In this document: one piece after another, positions 25,761-34,737 of the stretch
How the letters are laid out: each line of letters starts with the position of its first letter
Position numbering within the stretch: position 1 is the stretch's first letter
Assembly: GCF_006151805.1 (NCBI RefSeq)
Contig: NZ_VDDA01000017.1
Coordinates: 62,001 to 126,000, forward strand
Length of the DNA stretch: 64,000 nt
Source of the DNA: Methylobacterium terricola
GTDB lineage: Bacteria > Pseudomonadota > Alphaproteobacteria > Rhizobiales > Beijerinckiaceae
Direction: 5' to 3'
The notes under the pieces: model-generated
What the model saw: only the letters and a program-made list of their open reading frames with translations
The model's database searches: none
Told to the model about the DNA's origin: nothing
Program-made: the position numbers and the translations under genes

Positions 25761-26770
25761 ACCGGTTCGAGTATACCCGCGCCGGCACCGTGCAGGAGGC
25801 CGTGCAGGCGCTGGCCGCCGATCCGGCGGCGCGCTTCATCGCCGGGGGCACCAACCTCGTCGACCTGATGAAGTACAATGTCGAGCGGCCAGGCCGTCTC
25901 GTCGACATCACCCGGCTGCCGCTCGACGAGATCGTCCAGCACGCGGGGGGCCTGCGCCTCGGCGCGCTGGTGCCCAACGCCACCGTCGCCTACGACCCGC
26001 TGGTCAACGAGCGCTATCCGCTGCTCGCGAGCGCGCTGCTGGCCGGCGCCTCGCCGCAATTGCGCAACGCTGCCACCACCGGCGGCAACCTGCTCCAGCG
26101 CACCCGCTGCTATTATTTTTACGACGAGGGCACGCCCTGCAACAAGCGGGAGCCCGGCAGCGGCTGCCCGGCGATGACCGGGGTCAACCGGATCCACGCG
26201 ATTCTCGGCGCCTCCGACACCTGCATCGCCACCCACCCCTCCGACATGTGCGTGGCGCTGGCGGCGCTGGACGCCGTTGTGCAGGTCGAGGGACCGGACG
26301 GCCGCCGGTCCATCCCCTTCGCCGAGTTCCACCGCCTGCCGGGCGACGAGCCGCAACGCGATACCACGCTCCAGCGCGGCGAGATCGTGCTCTCGGTCGA
26401 CCTGCCGGACGAGGATTTCTCGACGCACTACACCTACCTGAAGCTGCGTGACCGGCTGTCCTACGCCTTCGCGCTGGTCTCGGTGGCGGCCGTGCTCGAG
26501 ATGGACGGCGACACGATCCGCACCGCGCGCCTGGCGCTCGGCGGCGTCGCCCACAAGCCCTGGCGCAACGCGGAAGCCGAAGGCCGCCTGCAGGGCAAGC
26601 CGGCCACGCCGGAGACCTTCCGCGAGGCCGCGGACGTGATCCTGGCCGAGGCCCGGCCCTACGCCCACAACGCCTTCAAGGTCGAGCTGGCGCGGCGCGC
26701 CATCGTGCGGGGCCTGTCCCAGGCCGCCGCCGGCACGCCGCAATCCCAGACCGACAAGCGCATCGCCTGA
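25757..26770 (+). CDS. paoB: FAD-binding subunit of PaoABC-type oxidoreductase
   Basis: A 337-residue FAD subunit. FAD-binding motifs FIAGGTNLVDLMK (about 29-41) and ATTGGNLLQRTRC (about 105-117). A cysteine-rich insertion, CYYFYDEGTPCNKREPGSGC, plus a later Cys in SDTCIATHPSD, matches the extra [4Fe-4S]-cluster loop known in E. coli PaoB and 4-hydroxybenzoyl-CoA reductase. ATGA coupling upstream; 8 nt gap to the molybdenum subunit. It passes electrons to a soluble acceptor. Confidence 0.92.
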   Translation: MNRFEYTRAGTVQEAVQALAADPAARFIAGGTNLVDLMKYNVERPGRLVDITRLPLDEIVQHAGGLRLGALVPNATVAYDPLVNERYPLLASALLAGASPQLRNAATTGGNLLQRTRCYYFYDEGTPCNKREPGSGCPAMTGVNRIHAILGASDTCIATHPSDMCVALAALDAVVQVEGPDGRRSIPFAEFHRLPGDEPQRDTTLQRGEIVLSVDLPDEDFSTHYTYLKLRDRLSYAFALVSVAAVLEMDGDTIRTARLALGGVAHKPWRNAEAEGRLQGKPATPETFREAADVILAEARPYAHNAFKVELARRAIVRGLSQAAAGTPQSQTDKRIA

Positions 26771-26778
26771 GGTAACCC

Positions 26779-29016
26779 ATGGCCACTCCCTCCCGCTACG
26801 TCGGCACCGCGCAGAGCCGGCTCGACGGTCCCGCCAAGGTGACGGGCGCCGCCAAATACGCCGCCGAGTTCACCGCCCCCGACCTCGCCCACGGCGTCGT
26901 GGTGTCGAGCGCCATCGCCAAGGGCCGCATCACGGCGATCGACACGAGCGCCGCCGAGGCGGTGCCCGGCGTGATCAAGGTGCTGACCCACAAGAACAAG
27001 CCGCGCACCGCCTGGCTCGACTACAATTACCAGGATCAGGTCGCGCCCCCCGGCTCGCCGTTCCGGGCGCTCAACGGGCCGGAGATCGTCTATGGCGGCC
27101 AGCCGGTGGCGCTGGTGGTGGCGGAGAGCTTCGAGCTCGCCCGCTACGGCGCCAGCCTGGTCAGGGTGACCTATGCCGAGGAGGTGCCGAACACCGACCT
27201 CAACAAGAATCGCGACGCCGCCTACGTGCCGCCGAAGAAGCGCTCCGGCATCAAGCCGCCGCCGGACCCGCGCGGCGACGCCGCGGGTGCCTACGACACG
27301 GCGCCGATCCAGCTGCGCCAGGAATACAAGCAGGCGATCGAGCACCACAACCCGATGGAGCCGCACGCCTCGACGGTGGTCTACGAGGGCGACGGCAAGC
27401 TCACCATCCACGACAAGATCCAGGGCGTGAACAACACGCAAGGCTACGTCTGCGGCGTGTTCGGCCTGAAGCCCGACAATGTGCGGGTGATCACGCCCTA
27501 CGTCGGCGGCGGGTTCGGCTCGGGGCTCCGACCGCAATACCAGCTCTACCTCGCGGTCGCGGCGGCCCTCGATCTCAAGCGCTCGGTCCGCGTGGTGCTG
27601 ACCCGCGACCAGATGTTCACCTTCGGCTACCGGCCGGAGACGTTCCAGACCGTGGCGCTGGGGGCGGACAATGACGGGCGCCTCCAGGCGCTGACCCACG
27701 ACGCGGTCGCCGGCACCTCGACCTTCGAGGATTACCAGGAGGCGGTCGTCAACTGGTCGGGCCTGCTGTATCATTGCCCGAACGTCACGCTCGACTACAA
27801 GCTCGCCAAGATCGACACCTACACCCCGTCCGACATGCGGGCGCCGGGGGCGGTGACCGGCATCTTCGCCCTCGAATCGGCGATGGACGAACTCGCCTAC
27901 GCCACCGGAATCGATCCGCTGGAACTACGCTTGCGCAACTACGCCGAGCGCGACGAGGGCGAGGGCAAGGACTTCACCTCGAAAGCGCTGCGCGCCGCCT
28001 ACGAGCAGGGTGCGGCGCGGTTCGGCTGGTCGAAGCGCAAGGCGGAGCCGCGCGCGATGCGCGACGGGCGCGAGCTCGTCGGCTGGGGCATGGCGACCGG
28101 CGTGTGGGAGGCGATGATGATGCAGTCGAGCGCGAGCGCCACGCTCACGCCCGACGGCAAGCTCGAACTCGCCTGCTCGACCGCCGATCTCGGCACCGGC
28201 ACCTACACCATCCTCAGCCAGATCGGCGCCGACGCGCTGGGCCTCGACCTCGATCACGTCACGACCCGGCTCGGCGACACCGCGCTGCCTGAGGCGCCGC
28301 TCGCCGGCGGCTCCTGGACCGCGGCTTCCTCGGGTGCCGCCGTGCAGGAGGCCTGCCGCAAGGTGGCGGACACGCTGCTCGGTTACGCCCGCGGCATGGC
28401 CGATTCGCCGCTCGCCAACGCCGATCTCGCCCACGTCACCTTCGCCGACGGCGAGATCCGGCTCCAGAGCAACCCATCGCGCAAGGTGACGATCGCCGAG
28501 GCGATGCGGGCCGGCGGCGCCGAGACGGTGGAGGCGACGGGCAAGGTCAAGCCGAGCATGCTCACCAACATGCGCTTCTCGGCCTACACCCACTCGGCGG
28601 TCTTCGCCGAGGTGAAGGTCGACGAGGAACTCGGCGTGGTCCGGGTGACGCGGGTGGTGAGCGCCATCGCGGCCGGCAAGATCCTCAACCTCAAGACCGC
28701 CCGCAGCCAGATCCTCGGCGGGGTGGTGATGGGGATCGGTGCCGCGCTCGAGGAGGAGTCGATGGTCGACCACAACCTCGGCCGGATCATGAACCACAAT
28801 CTCGGCGAGTACCACGTGCCGGTGAATGCCGACATCCACGACATCGACGTGATCTTCGTCGACGAGCACGACGACAAGGTCAGCCCGCTCGGCGTCAAGG
28901 GCCTCGGCGAGATCGGCATCGTGGGCGCCGCCGCCGCGGTGGCGAACGCGGTGTTCCACGCCACCGGCAAGCGGGTACGCGAGCTGCCGATCACCATCGA
29001 CAAGATCCTCGGCTGA
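26779..29016 (+). CDS. paoC: Molybdopterin-binding catalytic subunit of PaoABC-type oxidoreductase
   Basis: A 745-residue catalytic subunit of a molybdenum hydroxylase. N-terminal 'hammerhead' domain (YVGTAQSRLDGPAKVTGAAKYAAE), then molybdopterin motifs YVGGGFGSGLRPQ, DMRAPGAVTGIFALESAMDE and the C-terminal KGLGEIGIVGAAAAVANA with the catalytic Glu. There is no export signal. PaoABC-type enzymes oxidise a broad range of aldehydes, probably for detoxification; a methylotroph would meet many aldehydes, but the substrate here is inferred. The operon ends at a strong hairpin at 29042-29071. Confidence 0.93.
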   Translation: MATPSRYVGTAQSRLDGPAKVTGAAKYAAEFTAPDLAHGVVVSSAIAKGRITAIDTSAAEAVPGVIKVLTHKNKPRTAWLDYNYQDQVAPPGSPFRALNGPEIVYGGQPVALVVAESFELARYGASLVRVTYAEEVPNTDLNKNRDAAYVPPKKRSGIKPPPDPRGDAAGAYDTAPIQLRQEYKQAIEHHNPMEPHASTVVYEGDGKLTIHDKIQGVNNTQGYVCGVFGLKPDNVRVITPYVGGGFGSGLRPQYQLYLAVAAALDLKRSVRVVLTRDQMFTFGYRPETFQTVALGADNDGRLQALTHDAVAGTSTFEDYQEAVVNWSGLLYHCPNVTLDYKLAKIDTYTPSDMRAPGAVTGIFALESAMDELAYATGIDPLELRLRNYAERDEGEGKDFTSKALRAAYEQGAARFGWSKRKAEPRAMRDGRELVGWGMATGVWEAMMMQSSASATLTPDGKLELACSTADLGTGTYTILSQIGADALGLDLDHVTTRLGDTALPEAPLAGGSWTAASSGAAVQEACRKVADTLLGYARGMADSPLANADLAHVTFADGEIRLQSNPSRKVTIAEAMRAGGAETVEATGKVKPSMLTNMRFSAYTHSAVFAEVKVDEELGVVRVTRVVSAIAAGKILNLKTARSQILGGVVMGIGAALEEESMVDHNLGRIMNHNLGEYHVPVNADIHDIDVIFVDEHDDKVSPLGVKGLGEIGIVGAAAAVANAVFHATGKRVRELPITIDKILG

Positions 29017-29041
29017 CCCATCTCGTCAGCTGAAGGGGAGT

Positions 29042-29071
29042 AAGGGCGGGGCCTCCACGGGCCCCGCCCTT
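29042..29071 (+). terminator. Hairpin terminator after paoC
   Basis: AAGGGCGGGGCC-TCCACG-GGCCCCGCCCTT: perfect 12-bp stem and 6-nt loop, 26 bp after the paoC stop, followed by a weak T-containing stretch (CGCGTTTGCG). Confidence 0.8.
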
Positions 29072-29095
29072 CGCGTTTGCGACGGGAGCACCAGC

Positions 29096-29992
29096 ATGGA
29101 CGTCAACAGCGTCGCCGCCGGCGAGGTCGAGATCACCTACGAGGCCTCGGGGCCCGATATGGGCCAGCCGGTCCTGCTGCTGCACGGCTGGCCGGACGAC
29201 CCGCGGACGTTCGACGGCGTGGTGCCGCAGCTGAACGCCGCCGGCTGGCGCACCATCGTGCCCTACTGGCGCGGCTGCGGGCCGACCAAGTTCCTGAATC
29301 CCGAAGGGCCGAAGACCGGCGAGACCGCTTCGCTCGCCGCCGACATCCTGGCCTTCATGGATGCCCTCGGCTTCTCCCGCCTGCCGGTGGTCGGGCACGA
29401 TTGGGGCGGCCGCGTCGCCTACCTCTTGGCGGCGGCCCGGCCGCAGCGCGTCGCCTCGATCGCGGCGCTGTCGGTGCCGTGGGCGCCGGGCCGCATCGGC
29501 GTGCCGCCGCTGCCGCAGGTGCGGGCCTTCTGGTACCAGTGGTTCATGAACACCGAGCCGGGCGCCGCCTTCGTGCGCGAGAACCCGCTGGCCTTCGCCC
29601 GCGAGCAATGGGTGGCCTGGAGCCCGCCCGCTCCCTGGTTCAGCGACGAGACCTTCGGCAAGACCGCCCCGTCGTTCCAGAACCCGGACTGGGCCGCGGT
29701 GACGCTGAACTTCTACCGCTCGCGCTGGGGCGCCGACGCGCCGGACCCGCGCTTCGCCGACCTGACCCGAGAGGCGGAGGAAGCCCGCAGCATCGCGGTG
29801 CCGACCCTGGTGATCCACGGCTCCGCCGATACCTGCGTGCTGCCGGCCTCGTTCGCGGGCCAGGAGCAACACTTCACCGGGACCTACCGGAGAGTGGAGC
29901 TGGAGGGCGTCGGGCATTTCCCGACCCGCGAGGCGCCGGACAAGGTGGCCGAGGCGCTGCTGACGCATCTGGGCGAGGTCGGGCAGCACTGA
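29096..29992 (+). CDS. Alpha/beta hydrolase, epoxide-hydrolase-like
   Basis: A 298-residue hydrolase. Oxyanion motif HGWPDDP at 30-36; nucleophile Asp102 in VVGHDWGG, which points to epoxide hydrolase or haloalkane dehalogenase rather than esterase; an acid candidate in HGSADTCV near 243; and general-base His274 in EGVGHFP. The cap region (about 130-220) holds two Tyr candidates in FWYQWF and NFYRS. ATG 29096 lies 24 bp after the terminator, so it is probably transcribed separately from paoABC. The substrate is unknown. Confidence 0.88.
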   Translation: MDVNSVAAGEVEITYEASGPDMGQPVLLLHGWPDDPRTFDGVVPQLNAAGWRTIVPYWRGCGPTKFLNPEGPKTGETASLAADILAFMDALGFSRLPVVGHDWGGRVAYLLAAARPQRVASIAALSVPWAPGRIGVPPLPQVRAFWYQWFMNTEPGAAFVRENPLAFAREQWVAWSPPAPWFSDETFGKTAPSFQNPDWAAVTLNFYRSRWGADAPDPRFADLTREAEEARSIAVPTLVIHGSADTCVLPASFAGQEQHFTGTYRRVELEGVGHFPTREAPDKVAEALLTHLGEVGQH

Positions 29993-30013
29993 CGGCGCGC
30001 TCACCCGGCGGCA

Positions 30014-30928
30014 TCACCCGCCGGGCGGGCGGCCCCGCATCCGCTCGGCCAGGAAGTCGACCAGGACCCGCACCCGCGCGGGCATCGCGGCACCGCCGAC
30101 GAACACCGCGTGGATGCTTTCCCGGTCCTGCGGGTTGTAGGCTTCGAGCAGCGGGACGAGCTGCCCGCTCGCCACTTCCTCGCCGATATGGAAGGTGCCG
30201 ACCCGGGTGATGCCGATGCCCTGGACCGCCAGCTGCACCAGGGTCTCGCCGCTATTGGCCGTGAGGTTGCCCCGGACCGCGAGCAGGACGTCACGGCCGT
30301 CCTCGCGGAACGGCCAGCCGGGCTCGATGCGCCGGAAGCTGAAATCCAGGCAATTGTGCCGCGCGAGATCGGCCGGAACCCGCGGCACGCCGGCCCGGGC
30401 GAGATAGGCCGGCGCCGCGACCACCATGCGGCCCGTCTCGCCGAGGCGGCGGGCGGTGAGCGGGCTGTCGGCGAGCGGCCCGAACCGGATCGCCACGTCG
30501 ACGCGCCCGCCGAGCACGTCGGCGATCTGGTCGCTGAGATCGATCTCCACGGTGATCGCGGGGTACCGCGCGACGAATTCCGCCAGCAGCGGCACGACGA
30601 CCAGGCGGCCATGGGCCGTGGCGGCGCTGACCCGCACCTTGCCGCGCGGCGAGGCCTGGTCGGCGATGGCGCTCTCCGCCTCGTCGAGATCGGCGAGGAT
30701 GCGGCGCGCCGCCCGGGCATAGGCCTCGCCCTCCGCCGTGAGGTGGAGGCTGCGGGTCGTCCGCACGATCAGGCGCACGCCGAGGCGCGCCTCGATGCGC
30801 GCGACGATCCGGCTGACGGCGGACGGGGTCAGGCCCAGCGCCCGCGCCGCGCCGGACAGGCTGCCGGCCCGCACGATGGCGGCGAAGACCGCCAACTCCC
30901 CGGCCCGGTCGGGTGCGTCCCGCGGCAT
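30014..30928 (-). CDS. LysR-family transcriptional regulator
   Basis: A 304-residue LTTR. The N-terminal helix-turn-helix AIVRAGSLSGAARALGLTPSAVSRIVARIEARLG is followed by a typical linker helix and substrate-binding domain (GKVRVSAATAHGRLVV). The DRRxDVAIR-like element appears as GGRVDVAIRFG, and the C-terminus AMPARVRVLVDFLAERMRG is typical of the group that controls efflux or quinone genes. ATG 30928. It is divergent from the MFS permease (97-bp gap) and probably regulates it. The 3' flank repeats TCACCCG at 13-bp spacing. Confidence 0.93.
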   Translation of the reverse strand: MPRDAPDRAGELAVFAAIVRAGSLSGAARALGLTPSAVSRIVARIEARLGVRLIVRTTRSLHLTAEGEAYARAARRILADLDEAESAIADQASPRGKVRVSAATAHGRLVVVPLLAEFVARYPAITVEIDLSDQIADVLGGRVDVAIRFGPLADSPLTARRLGETGRMVVAAPAYLARAGVPRVPADLARHNCLDFSFRRIEPGWPFREDGRDVLLAVRGNLTANSGETLVQLAVQGIGITRVGTFHIGEEVASGQLVPLLEAYNPQDRESIHAVFVGGAAMPARVRVLVDFLAERMRGRPPGG

Positions 30929-31025
30929 TCGTGACTCCAGCACACAGATCCTGGTCCGCGAGCCTGACTACCGCTCAGGGCACACGTCAAGACAATGCCG
31001 GCTCGGAACGAACGGGGAGCCTCCC

Positions 31026-32198
31026 ATGACGATCAATCCACCCCTGCTGGCGCTCGCGATCGGCGCGTTCGGCATCGGGGTCACCGAGTTCACCCCGATG
31101 GGGATGCTGCCGGCCATCGCCTCCGATCTCGGGGTCTCGATCCCGGCGGCCGGCCTGCTGGTCAGCGCCTACGCTGTCGGCGTCCTCGTCGGCGCCCCCC
31201 TGATGACGCTGCTCTTCGCCCGCACGCCGCGCCGCACCTTCCTGATCGGCCTGATGGGCGTGTTCACCCTCGGCAACCTGCTCTCGGGACTGGCCGGCGG
31301 CTACGGGACGCTGCTCGCCGCGCGGGTCGTCACCTCGTTCAACCACGGCGCCTTCTTCGGCGTCGGGGCCGTCGTGGCCGCGGGGCTGGTGCCGCCGCAT
31401 CGGCAGGCCTCCGCGGTCGCCGCGATGTTCTCGGGCCTGACCCTCGCGACGGTCGGGGGCGTACCGCTCGCGGCCTGGATCGGCGAGACGACCGGCTGGC
31501 GCATCGTCTTCCTCGGCATCGCGGCGATCGGCGGCGCGGCCATGCTGGCCTTGCGGCTCTCGCTGCCGCCGCTTCCGGTGGAGGCGGGCACCGACATGCG
31601 CGCGGAGCTCCGCGCCCTGCGGCACGGGTCCGTCCTCTCGGCCTTGCTGCTGACGGTGCTCGGCGCCAGCGCGATGTTCACCGTCTTCACCTACATCGCG
31701 CCGATCCTGCGGGTGGAGACCGGGGCGGGCTACGCCTTCGTCACGGCGATGCTGGTCGTCTACGGGCTGGGGCTCGCGGTCGGCAACTGGCTGGGCGGCC
31801 GGCTGGCGGACCGCTCGCTCGACGGGACGCTGCTCGGTTCGCTGGTGAGCCTCATCGTGATCCTGGTCCTGTTCGCGGCGGGCATGCGCTCGGAATGGGC
31901 CAGCGTGCCGCTGATCTTCCTGTGGGGGGTGGCGAGCTTCACCATCGTCCCGCCGCTCCAGATGCGGGTGGTGAGCGCGGCGGCCGCGGCGCCCAACCTC
32001 GCCTCCGCGATGAACATCGGCGCCTTCAACCTCGGCAATGCGATCGGGGCGGCGCTGGGCGGCGCCGTGATCGATGCGGGCCTCGGCTTCCCGGCCGTGT
32101 CGCTGGCCGGCGCCGCCGCGGCAGCCTCGGCCCTTGCCCTGCTGCTGGCCCTGCGCCGCGGACGGCAGCGCCCGGAACCTGCCCCGGCCTCGGCATGA
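31026..32198 (+). CDS. MFS transporter, DHA1 family (AraJ/arabinose-efflux-like)
   Basis: A 390-residue, 12-helix drug:H+ antiporter-family permease. The ATG at 31026 follows GGGGAGCCTCCC. TM1 is FGIGVTEFTPMGMLPAIASDLGVS, a hallmark of the AraJ/YdhP/SotB branch (normally EFVxMGLLP). Motif A-like sequence is in the TM2-3 loop (LLFARTPRRTFLIGLM), and NHGAFFGVG lies in TM4. Divergence from a LysR gene suggests inducible efflux of a small molecule. Confidence 0.92.
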   Translation: MTINPPLLALAIGAFGIGVTEFTPMGMLPAIASDLGVSIPAAGLLVSAYAVGVLVGAPLMTLLFARTPRRTFLIGLMGVFTLGNLLSGLAGGYGTLLAARVVTSFNHGAFFGVGAVVAAGLVPPHRQASAVAAMFSGLTLATVGGVPLAAWIGETTGWRIVFLGIAAIGGAAMLALRLSLPPLPVEAGTDMRAELRALRHGSVLSALLLTVLGASAMFTVFTYIAPILRVETGAGYAFVTAMLVVYGLGLAVGNWLGGRLADRSLDGTLLGSLVSLIVILVLFAAGMRSEWASVPLIFLWGVASFTIVPPLQMRVVSAAAAAPNLASAMNIGAFNLGNAIGAALGGAVIDAGLGFPAVSLAGAAAAASALALLLALRRGRQRPEPAPASA

Positions 32199-32264
32199 CC
32201 CTGCGGGATCCGTGGCCCGGTTCTTGATGAGACGGAATGTCCTACCGCCGATCCGGAGCGTCCC

Positions 32265-32876
32265 ATGGATCCCGCGACCCTTCTGGCCTTCGCGGCCGCC
32301 TTCCTGGTCTTTGCCGCGAGCCCGGGCCCCGACAACATGACCATCATCGCCCGGACGCTCTCGCACGGGCCGGCCGCCGGCCTCGCCTACGGGCTCGGCA
32401 TGGTGCTCGGCATCCTGGCCTTCCTTGTCCTCGCCGCGACCGGCCTCGCGGTCGTGGCGCAGGAGATGGGTGTCGTGATGACGGTCCTGCGCTACGCCGG
32501 CGCCGCCTATCTGGTCTGGGCCGGGATCCGGCTCTGGACCGCGGAGCCGGTGCTGCCGGCGGAGCGCGCGGGCACGCGGCCGGGCGTGGCGGCGAGCGTC
32601 CTGACCGGCCTCGCCCTCAACCTCGGCAACCCGAAGATGCCGTTGTTCTACCTCGCCCTGCTGCCGAACGTCGTCGGAGCCGCCCTCACCCCGGCGCAGG
32701 TCGGGATCCTGGCGGCGGTGATCCTCGCGGTGGAAGCCCTGGTGATCGGCGGCCATGTCGTTCTGGCCGGCCGGCTGCGCCGCATCCTGCGCACCCGGAT
32801 CGCGGTCCGGCGGGCGAACCGCGTCGCCGGCAGTGTCATGGTCGGGGCCGGCGTGGCGGTGGTCGCGGCCCGCTGA
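32265..32876 (+). CDS. LysE/RhtB-family amino-acid exporter
   Basis: A 203-residue, six-helix inner-membrane exporter. The N-terminal FAAAFLVFAASPGPDNMTIIARTLSHG carries the family SPGPD motif, and LALNLGNPKMPLFYLALLPN matches the second conserved NPK region. It starts 66 bp after the MFS gene, in the same direction, possibly as an independent unit. It probably exports amino acids or homoserine-lactone-like compounds; the substrate cannot be told. Confidence 0.92.
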   Translation: MDPATLLAFAAAFLVFAASPGPDNMTIIARTLSHGPAAGLAYGLGMVLGILAFLVLAATGLAVVAQEMGVVMTVLRYAGAAYLVWAGIRLWTAEPVLPAERAGTRPGVAASVLTGLALNLGNPKMPLFYLALLPNVVGAALTPAQVGILAAVILAVEALVIGGHVVLAGRLRRILRTRIAVRRANRVAGSVMVGAGVAVVAAR

Positions 32877-32949
32877 GCCGTAAGGGGGGCCTTCCGCTCC
32901 GGCGCTCCTTCTGCGACGGAGCGGCGCCCGACCCGTCGCGAGCCCGCCG

Positions 32950-33639
32950 ATGTCCCGTGCCGAACGCCTGCTCGACCTGCTCCAGGTCCTGCGCCGTCAC
33001 CGCCATCCGGTCAGCGGCCGGCTCCTCGCGCAGGAAACCGGCGTCAGCCTGCGCACCCTCTACCGCGACATCGCCAGCCTCCAGGCGCAAGGGGCGCCGG
33101 TCGAGGGCGAGCCGGGCCTCGGCTACGTCCTGCGTCCCGGTTTCACCCTGCCGCCGCTGATGTTCCGCGACGAGGAAATCGAGGCGCTGGTCCTCGGGAT
33201 GCGCTGGGTCGCGGGGCGGACCGACGGCCCCCTGGCGGCCGCGGCGGGCGACGCCCTGGCGAAGATCGCCGCGGTGCTGCCGGCGGAGCTGCGCGACCGG
33301 CTCGACGCCTCGACCCTGATGGTCGGCCCCGCCGGGACGGTGCCGGACGGCGTCGACCTGTCCGCCCTGCGCGGGGCCATCCGGGCCCAGCACAAGGTGG
33401 CGATCCGCTACCGCGATGCCGCCGGGGCCGGATCCAAGCGGGTGATCTGGCCCGTGGCCCTCGGCTATTTCGAGCGGGTGCGGGTCGTCGTCGCGTGGTG
33501 CGAGGCGCGGGACGATTTCCGCCATTTCCGTACCGACCGGATGGAGGCCCTGACCCTGACCGGCGAGCGCTATCCCCGCTCCCGCCACGCCCTGCTGCGC
33601 GACTGGCGGACGGCGCAAGGCATCGCACCCGCCGCGTGA
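32950..33639 (+). CDS. YafY-type HTH/WYL-domain transcriptional regulator
   Basis: A 229-residue regulator. N-terminal winged HTH of the DeoR/HTH_11 type (RLLAQETGVSLRTLYRDIASLQAQGAPVEGE), then a WYL domain from about residue 135 (IRAQHKVAIRYRDA, RVIWPVALGYFERVRVVVAWCEAR, FRHFRTDRMEALTLTGERY) in which the WYL triplet is degenerate. Length matches YafY. It is followed by a glyoxalase-fold gene, a frequent pairing for this family. Confidence 0.92.
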   Translation: MSRAERLLDLLQVLRRHRHPVSGRLLAQETGVSLRTLYRDIASLQAQGAPVEGEPGLGYVLRPGFTLPPLMFRDEEIEALVLGMRWVAGRTDGPLAAAAGDALAKIAAVLPAELRDRLDASTLMVGPAGTVPDGVDLSALRGAIRAQHKVAIRYRDAAGAGSKRVIWPVALGYFERVRVVVAWCEARDDFRHFRTDRMEALTLTGERYPRSRHALLRDWRTAQGIAPAA

Positions 33640-33710
33640 CGGCTGCTGCCGGAATCTGTCAGCGGGGTCGCCTAATCCCCGGGGCGTCGCACCAGACGGG
33701 AACCCCGACG

Positions 33711-34076
33711 ATGCTCCAGCCGACCTATACCCTCCTCTACGTCGACGACCCCGTAGCGAGCGGCCGGTTCTACGCCGCCCTGCTCGGTCGTGCCCCGATC
33801 GAGGCTGCGCCGACCTTCGTGCTGTTCGCCTTCGAAGGCGGCCAGAAGCTTGGGCTCTGGTCCCGCCACAGCGTCGCGCCGGCCGCGACCGCCACCGGCG
33901 GCGGCGCCGAGATCGCCGTCACGGTATCCGATGACGCCGCGCTCGACGCCACGCACGCCGCCTGGGTGGAGAAGGGCGTACCGATCCTCCAGGCGCCGAC
34001 CGACATGGATTTCGGCCGCACCTTCGTCGCCCGCGATCCCGACGGGCACCGCCTGCGGGTCTTCCGGCCGGGCTGA
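33711..34076 (+). CDS. VOC-family (glyoxalase/bleomycin-resistance fold) protein
   Basis: A 121-residue single-VOC protein. It shows paired beta-alpha-beta-beta-beta modules: TLLYVDDPVASGRFYAALLGR at the N-terminus and FGRTFVARDPDGHRLRVFRPG at the C-terminus. Phenazine antibiotic-resistance proteins of this type pair with YafY regulators. The start is ATG 33711, 71 bp after the regulator stop, so the two may form an operon. Actual ligand or substrate unknown. Confidence 0.9.
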   Translation: MLQPTYTLLYVDDPVASGRFYAALLGRAPIEAAPTFVLFAFEGGQKLGLWSRHSVAPAATATGGGAEIAVTVSDDAALDATHAAWVEKGVPILQAPTDMDFGRTFVARDPDGHRLRVFRPG

Positions 34077-34176
34077 GCCCCTGTCCTTTTTCGTCCGCTT
34101 CCGGTCCGGACGCGGCCTTTCGGACGATGAGGCGGCGCCTATCCTGGCGCCGTCTCCTCCGATAGGGATCGCGCAC

Positions 34177-34737
34177 ATGCCCGACACCGCCCTCCTCGTC
34201 ATCGACGTTCAGGATTCCTTTCGCCACCGCCCCTACTGGGACGAGGCCGATCTGCCGCGCTACCTTGACCGCCAGCAGGCCCTGATCGACGGCGCCATGG
34301 CGCGAAACGTCCCCGTGGTGCAGGTCTTCCACGTCGAGGATCAGGGCGTGTTCTCCCTCGCCTCCGGCCATGTCCGCACCCTCGAGCCGGTGCGGATCAC
34401 CCCCGACGCGGTGTTCCAGAAGCGGCGCCACAGCGCGCTCGTCGGCAGCGGGCTCGAGGTCTGGCTGAACCAGAACGGCATCCGCCGGCTCCTCGTCAGC
34501 GGCATCCGCACCGAGCAGTGCTGCGAGACCACGACGCGCCACGCCTCCGATCTCGGCTACGCCGTCGATTACGTGGCTGAGGCGACCCTGACCTTCGCCA
34601 TGACCGACGCGGCCGGGCGGCGCTGGAGCGCTGACGAGATCCGGGCCCGCACCGAGCTGGTCCTGGCCGGCCGCTTCGCCCGCATCGCGACCGTCGAGGA
34701 GGCGTTGGCCGGGCCGGCCGGCCGTCTCGCCGCGTGA
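34177..34737 (+). CDS. Isochorismatase-family cysteine hydrolase
   Basis: A 186-residue hydrolase with the family triad D10 (LLVIDVQDSF), K82 (FQKRRHSAL) and C115 (GIRTEQCCETT). ATG 34177. The next gene starts inside its stop (GTGA), so it is translationally coupled to a GlxA-type regulator, a common arrangement for nicotinamidase-like or carbamoyl-group hydrolases whose substrate is sensed by the partner. The exact substrate is unknown. Confidence 0.92.
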   Translation: MPDTALLVIDVQDSFRHRPYWDEADLPRYLDRQQALIDGAMARNVPVVQVFHVEDQGVFSLASGHVRTLEPVRITPDAVFQKRRHSALVGSGLEVWLNQNGIRRLLVSGIRTEQCCETTTRHASDLGYAVDYVAEATLTFAMTDAAGRRWSADEIRARTELVLAGRFARIATVEEALAGPAGRLAA

